64,000 bases of DNA from Hsuehochloa calcarea (taxonomy: Eukaryota > Streptophyta > Magnoliopsida > Poales > Poaceae). Location: NCBI GenBank assembly GCA_036346395.1, contig CM070594.1:54793519-54857518 (forward strand), in the 5' to 3' direction. How positions within the stretch are numbered: position 1 is the stretch's first letter; each line of letters begins with the position of its first letter. This document shows positions 46,978 through 59,609 of this stretch, in pieces. The translations under genes and the position numbers were made by a program. The notes below the pieces were generated by a model. The model worked only from the letters and a program-made list of their open reading frames with translations. It searched no databases and was not told where the DNA came from.

Positions 46978-47699
46978 ATCCCCACCAAATTTCAAGGCAC
47001 ACAAGAAATGCTCTCAGTCCTGCTGTTGTTATGATATACCAGTGTTTCGATGGAGACTGTTAAGTTGAACATCCACCTAGGAAAGAAGTTACACTCATTC
47101 ACAACTGAACAATGGACTATGCCTTGAATTGACAGTTTTGTGTGAACAAGTTTTACCTAATTCCTTTACTAGTACTAGGCTGCCTAAAGCATCCCCTCTC
47201 GTTGGGCGTATAAGTCATACTCGTGCCTGCTCATGAGTATCTAGAGATCACCCAAATCTCATAGATCGTGACCAGCAATCGAACTCATATAGGTGTGTTC
47301 CTTCTAAGATGTCACAGTAGGCGACATCTCTCGCTTTAAATAAGCCACTCGGATCACATTAAGGTAAAACCAACTCGCCATACGTAAAAGGAAAGAAGCG
47401 CATCATTGAAGAAATGAGCCCTGTAAGGTCTCTCCTCCCACCAACCAACGACTTGTTTCATCATCCTACTTCACGGATCTCCGATCACGTAGAACAAGTT
47501 ACCACTATGGTATGACTCATGTGGGTCTCGTGCCCATCTCACTCGATGCACTATCTATCACATTACGTGATAAACCCTTTGTAAATTGGTCGGCCAGATT
47601 CTTAGTCGCTCGGACATAGTCCATGCTATCACTCCGAGTTTTTCAATTTTTCGATGGACTTCAACCGCCTCTTAACATGCCTAGATGACTTCATGTTGT

Positions 47700-50520
47700 C
47701 CTTAGAACTGCTTCACCTTGATAATTACAGTCTGATTATCACAGTTCATTAGGATAGCCGGTATCGGTTTTTCAACCACAGGCAAATCCATAAGGAGTTC
47801 ACGAAGCCACTCAGCTTCAACAGTGGCGGTATCTAATGCTGTGAGTTCTGCTTCCATTGTTGACCTCGTTAAGATGGTCTGCTTGCAAGACTTCCAGGAA
47901 ACAGCACCACCTCCAAGTGTGAACACATATCCACTCGTGGCTTTTATCTCATCAGCATCAGAGATCCAGTTTGAATCACTATAGCCCTCTAGTACCTTTG
48001 GGTACCCAGCATAGTGAATACCATAGCTCATGGTTGCCTTTATATAGCGCATCACTCTCTCAAGAGCACGCCAATGATCATCTCCGGATTCAAACAAACC
48101 GCTTAGCTTGCTCACAAAGAAGCGAGATGTCGTGCCTCGTAGCACTAGCTAAATACATCAATGAGCCAATAACTGGAGTATCTCAATTGATCCCTTGTTA
48201 TTCTTCTGTTTTTCCTCAATAACACACTAGGATCATAAGGAGTAGAAAGCAGCTTGCAAATACTATAACCAAAGCGACTCAAGACCTTCTCCACATAATG
48301 GGATTGCACAAGTGTAACCCCACCATCACCTCCTCTCAAGAGCTTAATGTTAAGAATTACATCACCACTCCCAAATCTTTCATTTCAAAACTCTTGGACA
48401 GAAAGTCCTTGACCTCCTCAATCACATTGAGGTTGGTCCCAAAAATCGAGATGTCATCAACATACAAGCACAAGATCACTCCTTCTCCCCACCATAGCGA
48501 TAGTACACACATCCGCTTGCTTCATTCACAACAAAGCCAAAGAGATGTCAAAGTTATGTCGAACTTCTCATGCCATTGCTTAGGTGCTTGCTTTAGGCCA
48601 TACAAAGATTTTAACAACTTGCACACCTTTCCTTCTTGACCTTTTACCACAAACCCGTCTGGTGATCCATATAAATCTCCTCCTCCAACTCTCCATTTAG
48701 GAAAGTTGTCTTAACGTCCATTTGATGGACGAGAAGACCATGAGAAGCGACAGGGCAAGTAGTACTCGAATTGTGGTCAATCAGCAACAGGTGAATAAGT
48801 ATCAAAGAAATCCTCGCCTTCTTTCGAGTATAACCCTTGGCCACAAGCCTTGCCTTGTACTTTTCAATTGTACCATCGGGCCTAAGCTTTTCTTGAAAAC
48901 CCATTTACATCCTACAGTGTTTACACCCATAAGGACGGTCAACGATCTCGCAAGTTCCATTAGACATAATAGAATCCATCTCACTCCGTCGCTTCCTTCC
49001 AAGAGTCGTCGGAGAAGAATATGCCTCTTCAATGGTTCTTGAGTATCATCCATGAGGTATACAATGAAATCATCACCAAAAGATTTTGCAATCCTCTGCC
49101 TCTTACTCTTTCGAGTCCCTTCATTGTTATCCTCCTCGTGATTTTCCATAGGCGTTTGTTCACCATGTTCTATCGGCACAAAAGAATCAAGGGAAATTAT
49201 AGGTTCTTGACTAGATGAGCTAGGTACATCACATTTCATAGGAAATTCATTCTCAAAAATGTAGCATCTCTCGACTCTATGATTGTACCAACACGCACGC
49301 CGTACTCAGCTTTTATAATTAAGAACCTATAACCCACGCTGTGCATAGCATAACCAAGAAATACACAATCTACGGTTTTGGTCCAAGTTTGCGCTTCTTG
49401 ACAATTGGCACGTTAACTTTGGCCAAACATCCCAGTCGCAAGTATGAGAGAGTCAACTTCTTCTTTTCCCATTCCTCGAATGGTGTTACTTCTTTATTCT
49501 TTGTAGGAACTCTATTCAGGACATGACACGCGGTCAATATAGCCTCACCCCACCATTCCTTAGAAAGTCCCGCAGTGTCTAACATGGCGTTAACCAAATC
49601 AGTTAGAGTGCGATTTTTCTTTCTAAGAACCCCGCTTGATTCGGGAGAATAGGGAGCGCCCTCTCATGAATAATTCCATGTTCCTCGCAAAATAAAGTAA
49701 ACTCATTTGAAAAATACTCTCCCCCACGATCAGACCTTATCCGCTTGATTTTCCTCTCGAGTTGGTTTTCTACCTCAGCTTTATAGATCTTAAAGAAATC
49801 AAATGCTTCATCTTTTGTTTTCAATAAATACACATAGCAAAATCTAGTGCAATCATCTATAAGCGTCATGAAATATTTCTTTCCACCTTTAGTCAACACT
49901 CCATTCATCTCGCACAAATCGGAATGAATGAGTTCTAACGGTGCCAAATTCCTCGCCTCTTTTGCTGCCTTGTGAGGCTTGCGAGGTTGTTTCGATTGAA
50001 CACACGTATGGCACTTAGAACCTTTGACCAAAGTGAATTTCGGGATTAAACTCATATTGGCTAAGCGCGTCATACACCCAAAGTTAACATGACAAAGTCG
50101 TGAATGCCAAACATTAGATTCATCATCATTGTTACACACATAGTTCACAACTTTATTATAGGAATCCATCAAAGAGAAACGAAACAAGCCTCCGCCTCAT
50201 AACCTTTACCAACAAATGTTCCATACTTGGACACGACACATTTATTGGACTCAAATGTAAGCCTAAAACCATCTCTACACAAGAGATCCGCGACGAGATT
50301 CTTCTTTATAGAGGGGACATGCTGCACGTTCTTCAGATGCACGGTCTTTCCCGAAGTAAACTTCAGATCGACCATACCAACACCATGAACAGCTGCATGT
50401 GATCCGTTCCCCATCAACAAGGAGCAACCTCGATGACTGATAAGATGAAAATAAGGAAATATCGGCACACACATGAATATTAGCACCAGTGTCAACCCAC
50501 CACTCGGTGATTGACAAACA
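47700..50520 (-). pseudogene. Copia pol remnant (protease, integrase, RT, RNase H)
   Basis: Minus strand, from right to left. Protease WWVDTGANIHVCADISLF has an intact DTGA box (about 50480-50510). The HHCC zinc finger WHSRLCHVNFGCM...CHTCVQSKQ (about 50000-50120) precedes the integrase core with HSDLCEMNG and RSDRGGEYFSNEF; the third acidic residue lies in NQAGFLERK, where NGVAERK is usual. RT includes LRPDGTIEKYKARLVAKGYT (about 48830-48890) and VHQMDVKTTFLNGELEEEIY (about 48670-48730), followed by a YVDD-like box near 48455. RNase H (47702-48145) has YSDSNWISDADEIKATSGYV and STMEAELTALDTATVEAEWL. Domains are well preserved, but at least five frame changes separate them. Confidence 0.88.
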
Positions 50521-50589
50521 GAGAGAAGCGTAGGTAAAAATTACCGTACTCGATGTTCCTCCAAAGATTACTAATAATCATGTTGGTGA

Positions 50590-51395
50590 CTTCTTCTACT
50601 TATCCTTGCGGTCCGGACAATCCTTAGCCCAATGACCGTAATCACCGCACACAAAGCAACCGCCTTTCCTTTGCCTTTCTTCTTAAACTCAGATTAGCCT
50701 TAGGCTTGACAAAGGCTTATTTTTCTTCTTATTGTGGATAGCCCGAGGGTTCTTCTTCCGCACTAAATTGGCACTAGAACCTCCTCGGAAGAACTTTCTT
50801 ACCACGAGTATCTTTTGCCTCGCCTTCTCTTCAACACCAAGAGTGCCAATGAGATCAAGAATAATCAACTCCTGCCTCTTGTGTTTTAGAGAGGTAGCAA
50901 AATCCGACCAAGAAGGTGGTAACTTGGCGATAATACCGCCACCACAAACTTGTCCGTAACTCACACTTATTATGCTCAAGCTCCTTTGCGGTACTGAATC
51001 TCATGAGCTTGTTCTACTACGTAAGCGATCATCGACCATCTTGTAGTCATAGAACTGCCCATGACATACTCCACCGCCAAAGATCGGAACTCCGAACTTG
51101 GCCTCAAGTGCATCCTACATCTCTTTGCCCGTAGGCAAATGCATGTACACATCCACAATGTTATCGCCAAGATGTTAACAAGTGCACCTCGAAACAAGTT
51201 ATCCGCTAAATTGAACTTGCGTTCGTCCTCGGCAGATAGAGGCTCAGTGGGCTTGCCTTGTGCAACATGAAAATATTCCATGGCGGTAAACCACGTGATA
51301 GCACGTGCACGCCATCTCTTAAAATTGGAACCATCAAACCGAGGGTGCGGCTTAAGTGACGCAAAGAAAGCCAACTACCAAAAAGACCTATCAAG
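50590..51395 (-). pseudogene. Copia gag remnant
   Basis: Minus strand from about 51377: FFASLKPHPRFDGSNFKRW, then YFHVAQGKPTEPLSAEDE. After frame changes follow IIAKLPPSWSDFATSLKHKR (about 50890-50950) and the CCHC zinc knuckle CFVCGDYGHWAKDC (about 50620-50665). The coiled middle part is degraded by shifts at about 51165 and 50980. Confidence 0.82.
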
Positions 51396-51404
51396 TTTTT
51401 GGAT

Positions 51405-52161
51405 TGTTGAATATCTAGTCAAATTTCGGCATATTTTAATCCAGAAATTAAGCATATAAAACATGACAAATAAGAGCATGAGTGATTCAACAATGATGTA
51501 TTCATATTTGCTAATGAACAGATAACAACAGATTCTATTAACATATTCATAGCGCATGTAAACATCGATAAGTTCTCGTGGTATACCCTCGGGGCGGGGC
51601 GATCTGCGTGACACCGGATGCGCCGTTACCACCGATCGACATGATGGCCTATTCGATGTAGTCGATCGAGGCGTGACGCAGGACGAAACGTGATGCAGGA
51701 AGATGTTCGCCGTGCAGTATCGCGAGCAGTTCACCACCAGGATGAAGACGAAGACACAGGATGAGCAGTCGCGCTAATGCGCTCCCCAAAAACTTGATCG
51801 CCGTCTACCCGGCGGTACTCAACCGGACGGAGTTTCGAGGCCTACTCGCCAGAGCCTTCGCGCGCAAGGTTACGAACCGAGATTACAGAGAGCAAAGAAC
51901 AACAAAGAACCGAATGATGAGTAGTAGTCAGATCCCTTTTATGGAGTAGAGAGCCTTTCTTCAAGAATAAAGAAAAAGCGAAGAGACTAGTAATCGCAGC
52001 CATTAGTCACTAGCAATCGCCTCCATTACTCCTCCTCGATAAAAGAAAAATGAAGAGACTAGTAATCGCTGCGCCATTCTCGCCCACCGAGTCGGTCGCG
52101 TTTGATTTTCGAATAGATAAAGAAAACGCGCCGCTTTCGGACACGCACACAGACGCTGTAG

Positions 52162-52193
<32 letters not shown>

Positions 52194-52460
52194 CACACCA
52201 CCCCACGGGCCATGGCATGGCGCTGGCATGGGCGCTTGGCGCCTGGCGGCGTGGCGTGGCGTGGCGAAAGCCGGCGAAGGCCAAGCAGCAGGTCTGAGCT
52301 CTCTCCAATTGCACAAGGGGGTTACCACATTCCACCTTTTAAAGTGGTGTAACTCCCATTCAATTCTCCATATGGGACTAATCAAATTTTTCATGTGGGC
52401 CTAGGAATTTCATTTGATTAATTGTTAAATTAAAATGGTCCAAGCCCAATTAATCCAACA
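51405..52460 (-). repeat. 5' LTR of the 6.5-kb copia element, with (AC)n tract
   Basis: 1,056 bp. It contains an interrupted (AC)n tract at 52162-52199, absent at that length from the other LTR, and a GGCGCTTGGCGCCTGGCGGCG-like GC-rich patch just right of it. In minus orientation these lie upstream of the presumed transcription start. Confidence 0.9.
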
Positions 52461-53414
52461 TCCGGTACGCACGAACAACCCCCCAATTTTTTTAATTACC
52501 TATACACAATTTCTAGTTATAATTTCAATTGAAATTAAACTTGATTGCAATTTGAAAGTACTTGAGAGAATTAGATGCAAATTGTATTCCATACCCTTTG
52601 TTTAGATTTTGTAGAAACTACTTTTTCTTTATATATGTGGCTCCATGTGAATGGTAAAAAATATTTTATTTTTTAAGTTCTTATGAATTTTTTAAGTTTC
52701 TAACTAAAAAAAATAACTATCCAATTATCTATTTGTTTACACCATTGTGACCATCACAATGAGCGCAATATTTCCAAACTAATAGATATTTTTTACTTAC
52801 AAATTTTGAAGACATATGCGACGTAAATAAGATGTATCAATGCCCGCTCACTAAGTATAGACGTACTAAACCGCTCACTAAGTATAGACGTACTAAACCG
52901 TACATGTTTTTTGAGTGGTAGGGTACGTGAAATGTCATACGAGCCATGTGGTGTACCTATAAAATTTTATGGAATAGCTATAAATTTTCAATAATATTTC
53001 CACACATATTTAAATTTTATTTATTAATGTTAGTAATTGTTATCATCATCACTCTATAAAATTAAGTTGTTTTCACAACTAAATATGTAAAGTAGTCAAT
53101 TGATTGGAGAAAAAAACCCAGCTAATTATATAAGAATATTAAGTATCATGTAAATACAATATTCATAATGTATGTTTATTAGATGGTAACATTCGCTCCA
53201 ACTGATAATTGTTTAATAGATTCATCTTTTATCATCAATGGTGCACCTCCAACGCAAAGCCCAAGCCCAGGAGACTTTCGGTTATCACGCGCCTTGGATT
53301 TTTCATTTTCTGGTGGTACCATCACCGCCATGCCATTCAGGGTAGGCTGCCTGGAGTAGAATAGAGGGGCCATATACGTAGACAAAAACTGAGAACGTGT
53401 ATAAATTTAGCTAC
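52461..53414. other. AT-rich spacer between copia element and kinase pseudogene
   Basis: Contains a 27-bp perfect tandem duplication (GCTCACTAAGTATAGACGTA..) at about 52846-52900. A 68-codon minus-strand frame at 53179-53385 has no recognised domain; it could be an exon relic, but evidence is weak. Confidence 0.45.
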
Positions 53415-54172
53415 CTGCCTGTGCGTACTGATCAGAACAAAGACAAAGAAGTGGAAAAGGGTATCAATTCCCTCTGATGCCGACATAATCAATTACCGGT
53501 TAATACCGTATCACGAGCTTGTCCGTGCCACCAACAACTTCAATGAGGGTAACCTCATTGGATCTGGGACCTTCGGCAAAGTCTCCAAGAGCCAACTAGA
53601 TGATGAATCAATTGTCGCAATGAAGGTCCTCAACACGCAACATGAAGGGAGCCTCCGCGAGCTTTGATGCAGAGTGCTGTGCTCTGCGCGTGGCTCGCAC
53701 CGGATCCTGGCGTGGATACTTAGCATTTGATCCAATCTTGACTTCAAGGCACTGGTGCTCCAGTACATGCCAAAATGCAGTTTGGATAGCCAGCGGTGTT
53801 TGGGGTTCTTCGGGAGGTTAGAAATTATGCAAGGGGTTCTTCACCAACAGCACTTTGAGGTTGTCCTTCATTGTGATGTATAGCCTACCAGTGTATTATT
53901 GGATGATGACATGACTGCACACATCTCTGACTTGACATCTTTCGTCGTGCCAAGTTGCTGTTGGGCGATGACAACTCCATTGCATTGACAAGCATGCCCG
54001 GAACGATTGGCTACATGGCGCTAGGTATTACACTCGCCAATCTTGTCAACAGACCAAGCCTTTACAAATGTAGAACTGTATATTATTTTCTGTTTTTTAA
54101 ATATGCGAAATGAACAGTGTGGATCAACGGGTGAAGCATCACGGGTGAGCGGTGTTTTCAGCCATGGGATCA
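53415..54172 (+). pseudogene. Kinase-domain pseudogene of the LRR receptor family
   Basis: Starts in the end of the transmembrane segment (LCVLIRTKTKKWK) and continues IPYHELVRATNNFNEGNLIG and GSGTFGKV, parallel to residues 752 onward of the intact gene. After MKVLNTQHEG a one-base insertion shifts the frame. Further on come DFKALVLQYMP, HFEVVLHCDV followed by a stop, a DFG region reduced to SDLTSF, and MPGTIGYMALG before the conserved intron. Exon 2 (from about 54120) survives for only about 50 bases. The LRR ectodomain is absent. The catalytic loop kept HCD, the usual family form, unlike HFD in the intact neighbour. Confidence 0.92.
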
Positions 54173-56559
54173 AGTAGAGGTGGCAATCGGGCACGACGGA
54201 TATGCTGGCAACAGGCAAATAACCTCGCCCACTGCCCGCCAGGCGGCTACACTCCATTCAATCAGCAGCTCGTAACAAAGCCAAAAATGGACATAACAAC
54301 AACATACAACCAGTTTTTGGGGTAGTTAAACAATCAAGTAGCATAGAAAACACTGATCTGAGAAAGAAAAAAAATCAAGAGTTCTTCAGTATTTGGGATT
54401 TGGGAATCAATTTGCAAAGAAACATCACATAATGCAAGAAACCAATGGAGAGATGTGGAGATGAACTTGTGACCACCGCGGCTTCGACGAAAGTGACTAC
54501 CTCCCCTCCTCAAGCTCCGGCAAGCCCCATCCTTGTCTTGCCCCATCCTTGTATTTTGTGACACAAATAATGCGGCAGATGAGGCAGCGGCGCTCACCGG
54601 AGGGGGTCACCGAGGGGGGATGTGACGTGGGAGGCGTTGGGCAGGACGGGCGAAGGCAGGGGTGGGGTGTTTGGGAGCAGCGAGGAGGTGAGCGCCTAGG
54701 CTGAGCGGCGACAGGGGAGGCACTGGCGGATGGGGGGAGGCGAGGGGTAGGCGTGGATGCGGGAGACAACCAGTGGCGGACCCATGACTAAATGTTAGCT
54801 ATGGCGGAATCGTCCACGTGGACCAAGAGTATTACCCAGAAACAAAGTAATGATTGCACTAATAACACTACTAAGAGTATATGACATTAAATAGAATCAA
54901 CAACTACAATCCGTAATTGTAGTGGCCACAAGCCAAGCATACAAGGTTAGTTTGAACTCCCGCTAGGCAAGTTAAATGGACAGCTAAAATGTTAAAAACT
55001 CCAAATTGCACGCATTGAACTATTTAGACATCATTTCACAGGGTAGAGTGTCAACAATGAAATGAAAAAGGGAAAGTATATTTGACATTTTATTATGTGA
55101 AACTGAATGTAAACTATATGTAAACTGGAACACGTCACATTGTTGCAACCATTTGTCTGAGAATTTGAACCATCTAACAGAAGAGTATATGTGCTATTAT
55201 AAATCACTAATAGTAGTAACAGAGTAAAAATCAAACCTTATATACACGAAATTGTTGCTGCCCATCTTTGTCCTGAATCGTTATGACTATCTTTCTCTCT
55301 CACTTTCTCCACTTCTGGTGCAGATGACTCATCCAGAACTATATGTTTAGGTGGTTTCTTGGCCTCAAGGTCTTTCTTAGCAATTTCAACTAACTTTTTC
55401 AGTATATCTTGAGCTGATTCAGCTAATCTTGCCAACTCTTACTTCTTTAATCTACAGATGACCTATGCAGAACTTGGATGATCGTAAGCCAGTAACATGT
55501 CTAGTCTAGATATTGCTAATAAGAAACAACAAAACAAGCAAAGCACTGCCAAATCCATACTTGGCTGACAGCATCACAACAATAATAACTAGTATAAAAC
55601 AAAGTAATTTGAGTGCTCAATAATTCTTACCTTTGCATTTCGACTTTACCTTTGCATTATCAGGATTCAGGAGGAGCCATCTTGATTTCTACCTTGCTTC
55701 TGCAGACTGCAGTTCTTCTAGGCTCTGGGCTCTGGCCAATGGCCACCTGCGCGACGCCTCGACACAACCTTAGGGCTCTTGCTCAGGCCTCAACGCCTCA
55801 CCTCACCGATGCAGCAACGCCGCCGTCCGCCACCCCCTCCGCATAGCCCGGTGCCCGCGCCCAGCGTTGGCGTGCCCCCTCAGGCTCTCAGTCGAGCCAA
55901 CGGCCGACGCCACACCAACTCGCCAAGCCACCAGGCGCCCACACCGTGACACCGATGTGTCGGTCCGTTGCACGCCACCTTCACCCTGCTGGTCTGCCGC
56001 TACGTCGCTTGCCCGCGCGCCGCCTAGGGTTGGAACTTGCAGTTTGGGGAACGGGGAACCGGGGAAGTGAGAGCCAGTGAGGTTTGGTGAGATGAGATGT
56101 GGTGTTGGGCTTAGTCAGGCCTTGCTTTGGGACTTGGGTTGTGCCGCTGTGGGCTGTGGCCTCTAGGCACTTCGTCTCCAGGCACTGGTCGTCAAGCTAG
56201 GAAGCGGGAAGGGCGCAAGGGACCACTAGTGTCTGGGAGGGGGGTGTTCCGCCAGCGCCAGCTACCTCGAGCGACCACCTAGCCTCGCCCGATAGCTGGG
56301 ACCGCTCCTGGAGACAACGACGGAGATGAGGAGAGACGTCGTGTCCACCACGGTCTTAGCCACAGCGAGGGAGAGTGCTCGCGGCGACAACTTGATGACG
56401 ACTGCCGTCATTGACACCGAGAACACATGGCGTTGTGTGGCCACGCTAGAGAAATTTTCGTGGGCAACCATGGCAGCTTGGGAGGGAGGAGTTGTGGAGA
56501 CGAGAAGGGGATAGGTTGCTTTAGGATTGGTGATAAACACATGGCATAATCTGGGAGAG
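54173..56559. other. Mixed GC-rich and AT-rich region, no confirmed gene
   Basis: AGAGGTGGCAATCGGGC at 54176 and CAGTGGCGGACCCATGAC at 54773 both look like left ends of grass hAT-type elements, but matching right ends were not found. Minus-strand frames at 54497-54769 (proline-rich) and 55238-55435 (MARLAESAQDILKKLVEIAK, charged, helical) have no recognised domain. The latter ends next to a polypyrimidine-poor junction and could be an exon of a captured gene. The GC-rich part (55700-56500) has open frames on both strands and is not called. Confidence 0.4.
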
Positions 56560-58440
56560 GGTCTTCCCAAAGAATTTTTTCAACTAACTAGGATTGGTGA
56601 TAATACTAACTAGTAATGAACCAACCTGGGGTGACAAAAGATCAAGACATAACAATAGACAGGGTGGATATAACAAATTGGATTAATAATTAAACCCAAA
56701 AGTATTTAAATAAATACTTAAAATAAAATGCAATAATTTGAATCAAAGTATTTTGAAAAACAGGTTCAATATGATCAAAGGTATAACTTGCCTTGGAATA
56801 AGTCTAAGTACTGGTCTTGATCTTGGCGCACTCCTTCAAAAGTCCCCGATGTATCAACGTCTACTCGCAAACGAAACAAATAAAATAAAATAAATAAATA
56901 ACAGAGATAAAACAAACTTCAAAAATTAAATAAAAATCTCATATAAATAGGGCTCGAATTTAGATGAATTTAGGAATTCGAATGAGCTCAATCGGAGTTC
57001 GGATGAAGAAGATATGTCCTTTGGAAGATCAAAACTAAAGAAAATACCCTAAATTGAAATTTCTGAATTATTTTTCTATTGAAAATCCAGATTATAACAT
57101 CAGCCGACGGCAGCAAGGGAATTACCAAAATAAAAATAATTCCAGAAAATGCTATAGTGGCTGATATGTGGGCCCAGGGTCTATAGACCCGGTCGACGGA
57201 CTCGGCTCCTGGGTCTACGGGTGTACGGGTTCACGGAACAGTGATCTAGTTGTGGAACCCCACATGGCATAGATACAGCTCACGGTGGATTGGGTTTATG
57301 GAAGATTGGATCTGGGTTCGAGTGAACCGTGCCACGCTCGCGTGCACATGGCTGCTGACTCGATGCCATGCACGCGACACGCAGATGCGAAGGCTAAGCT
57401 GGCGCGAACATGGACGACAGCGAGGCAGGCGGCGCTCGGGTTCCAATGGCTTCCAACGAACAGTGGCGTCTCACTGGCGGTGGGTGGTACCAACGGTTAG
57501 AGGGGGCTCAGGCGAACTCGTAGACATGCTCACTTGGGCAAGAGGACAACGATGACGGCCGTCGGCGAGGTCAAAGTGACGGCGAGTCACAGGCTCGACG
57601 GGAGTATGGCTACGACGACGCTCCGGCGAAGTGAAGGCGACCAAGATGAAGCCCTCGCTCTTGCGATGCCGAAGGTGCATACCACGAGGCTCGGGAGGCT
57701 CCGGTTACAGCGGAATCGCTCGTCGAAGTTGCAGCGGCGCAGATCCTTCTTTGAGTTTTTCTAGTGGCTAGGGTTTGGCTCCGGCGCTGAGGCGGCTAGG
57801 GTTGGGATGTGGACGACAGGGGCTTACTCCCCTTTTATACCCAACGGCTTGGGAGAGTCCCGGGCACTAACGCCCAAAACGGCCGAGCGACGGTAGAGAT
57901 CAAATCGTAACAGATTCGGAGACGAAGACCAGTAGATCCGGTGGGACCCACACGTCAACGGTTGAGGCTCGCACGAGTTCGCGTCACACATGGCACAAAC
58001 ACACTAACAGGTGGAGCCAAGGCGGCGCACGCGCGGAGAGGAGGCTCATGTCAGTCAGAGGCGGGGCGCGTGCGGACAACCAGGTCGCACAGTGATGGGC
58101 CGGAAATAGAATAGAAAAGTGTTTCAGCCCGGTTACTGTTTCAAGATTTTAAATTGGTTTTTCTTTTTAGAAAATACCAAAAAATCCAAATAGCAAATGA
58201 ACTCAGTAAAATTCTAGAAAAATCTAAAAACATATCCAAGCCCATAGAATCCAAATAAAATAGTTTTGACAATTGTTGATGTTAGAATTAATCATATTAA
58301 ATTGTTTTGATACTAAAAGTCCATATTAAATCTTACTTAAAATTCAAATAGAATCCAAATTGTGAATTTTTCAACTACCAATTAGTACCATGTACCATGA
58401 AGGAAACTAATAAGGGCACGGACGAGAAAACTTAGTTGTG
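56560..58440 (-). repeat. Gypsy-LTR-like remnant, minus strand
   Basis: On the minus strand it shows an AT-rich upstream part with many AGAAAATACC/TTCTAGAAAAATC-type phrases, a TATA box (TATAAAAGGGGAGT, about 57825-57838) and a GC-rich leader. Near 56800 follows GGCAAGTTATACCTTTGATCATATTGAACC, which parallels 2131-2160 in the first gypsy LTR. No PBS or pol adjoins it. Boundaries are approximate. Confidence 0.45.
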
Positions 58441-59609
58441 CAATTCCATTTCCATCGCATCAACGTACCTGGCTGGCTGGTGGCTGCGGAATGGAGTCTG
58501 GTCGCCGGGAGCCTACGAAGACGGACGGAGAAGAAGCCAGAAATGAGACGAAAGGTAAGACGGGCACGGTTAGGCTAGATCAGATGCTGAAGCCGGGCTT
58601 GGCCTTGGGGTGACTGAACCAGACCAACTGTTTGTCCATGACGCAGACTTGCAGAGCCGGAGAGGGAGTGAAAGGTGGGAGCAAGCAACCATAGGCTAGT
58701 CCAACTGCTATAATATCTTTGCTAATTACATGTTAAGTGAGTTTGCTAATTACATGTTAAGTGAGTTTATTTGTGATTTTTTCGGGATGTTATCCCCTAT
58801 GCCATCATTGAGTTTATCATGTTTGAGGCATCAGACCATGCCCAATTGCCATCCTACTCAACTCCAAGACATCCCAGTCCAGTCTCTGAAGTGCAGTAGG
58901 ATCAACATCCTTGTCGATCACCAGATGTGTAGTTTCACAACCGACCCACTTAACGATGATCCACATTCCACGGCAGCTGAGCCTGGGCACAAGGCTGCAG
59001 CGTTTACCTTCTTGCAGCCATAGCAACCAGAATTGCTATCGTCCTCGCACACAAATGTGAATACAGAACAACTGGGTTGTTATAATCCGTGCGCAATCTG
59101 GCCTCACCTGTCCAGAAGTTTCCATGAGCTGTGCTGAAAGATGGCCTGTAGTTTTGCAATGTTGCTTTCAGATGGTTGACAGGATAGAGAACGGCCTTGC
59201 ACCTTTCAACTCTTGTTGGTTGCTGTGGAAGGAATGGGTTTTTCATCTGCGTACTGGAATTAAAGACTACTGATGCTCATGACTTCAAAAGACAGGAGAA
59301 TAAGTGCATCTTCAAAATCAACAACAACAACACTGCATTTTGGAAGAAGAGAGCGAAGCATTAGAGAGCAACAAATAAGAGTGGTCTCAGAAGTGGTGAA
59401 ATAAAAGGTAGTTGTTAATCACTAAACTCACCCTGCCTTTAGCCAAAACCGATCAAAAACCGCAAATTCATGATCTAAACAACAGTCATGTCTCCACCTG
59501 CTATCAAATAAAATTTGTTGGTGTAGACTAAACCAATGGATGTAAAAATGAACCGAAATGACAAAAAGTCTTCAGATAGACTTACCACACATATGATAAT
59601 CAACCAAAT
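58441..59609 (-). other. Region downstream of the minus-strand gene
   Basis: Includes the probable 3' UTR and an apparent UTR splice donor GTGTG/GTAAGT at about 59587-59591. A minus-strand segment at 58817-59026 reads THLVIDKDVDPTALQRLDWD up to a stop, and one at 59004-59246 is open for 80 codons; neither is recognised. A 24-bp perfect tandem repeat (GCTAATTACATGTTAAGTGA..) lies at about 58721-58768. Confidence 0.4.

Larger units (their letters stand above)
45984..52460 (-). mobile_element. Complete copia LTR retrotransposon, minus strand, 6.5 kb
   Basis: LTRs at 45984-46977 and 51405-52460 begin (on the minus strand) TGTTGGATTAATTGGGC and end GACTAGATATTCAACA. The element is flanked by the perfect duplication TCCGG (45979-45983 and 52461-52465). 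The polypurine tract AAATTTGGTGGGGAT precedes the left LTR. Gag, protease, integrase, RT and RNase H follow in copia order on the minus strand, all broken by frameshifts. It inserted between the intact receptor gene and the kinase pseudogene. Confidence 0.93.

Noticed and set aside
52003..52394. Cysteine/valine and threonine/histidine repeat frames
   Set aside because: Translation of the (AC)n microsatellite in an LTR.
54773..54790. CAGTGGCGGACCCATGAC as the start of an hAT element
   Set aside because: No complementary right end or 8-bp duplication was found within 2 kb, so no element is called.
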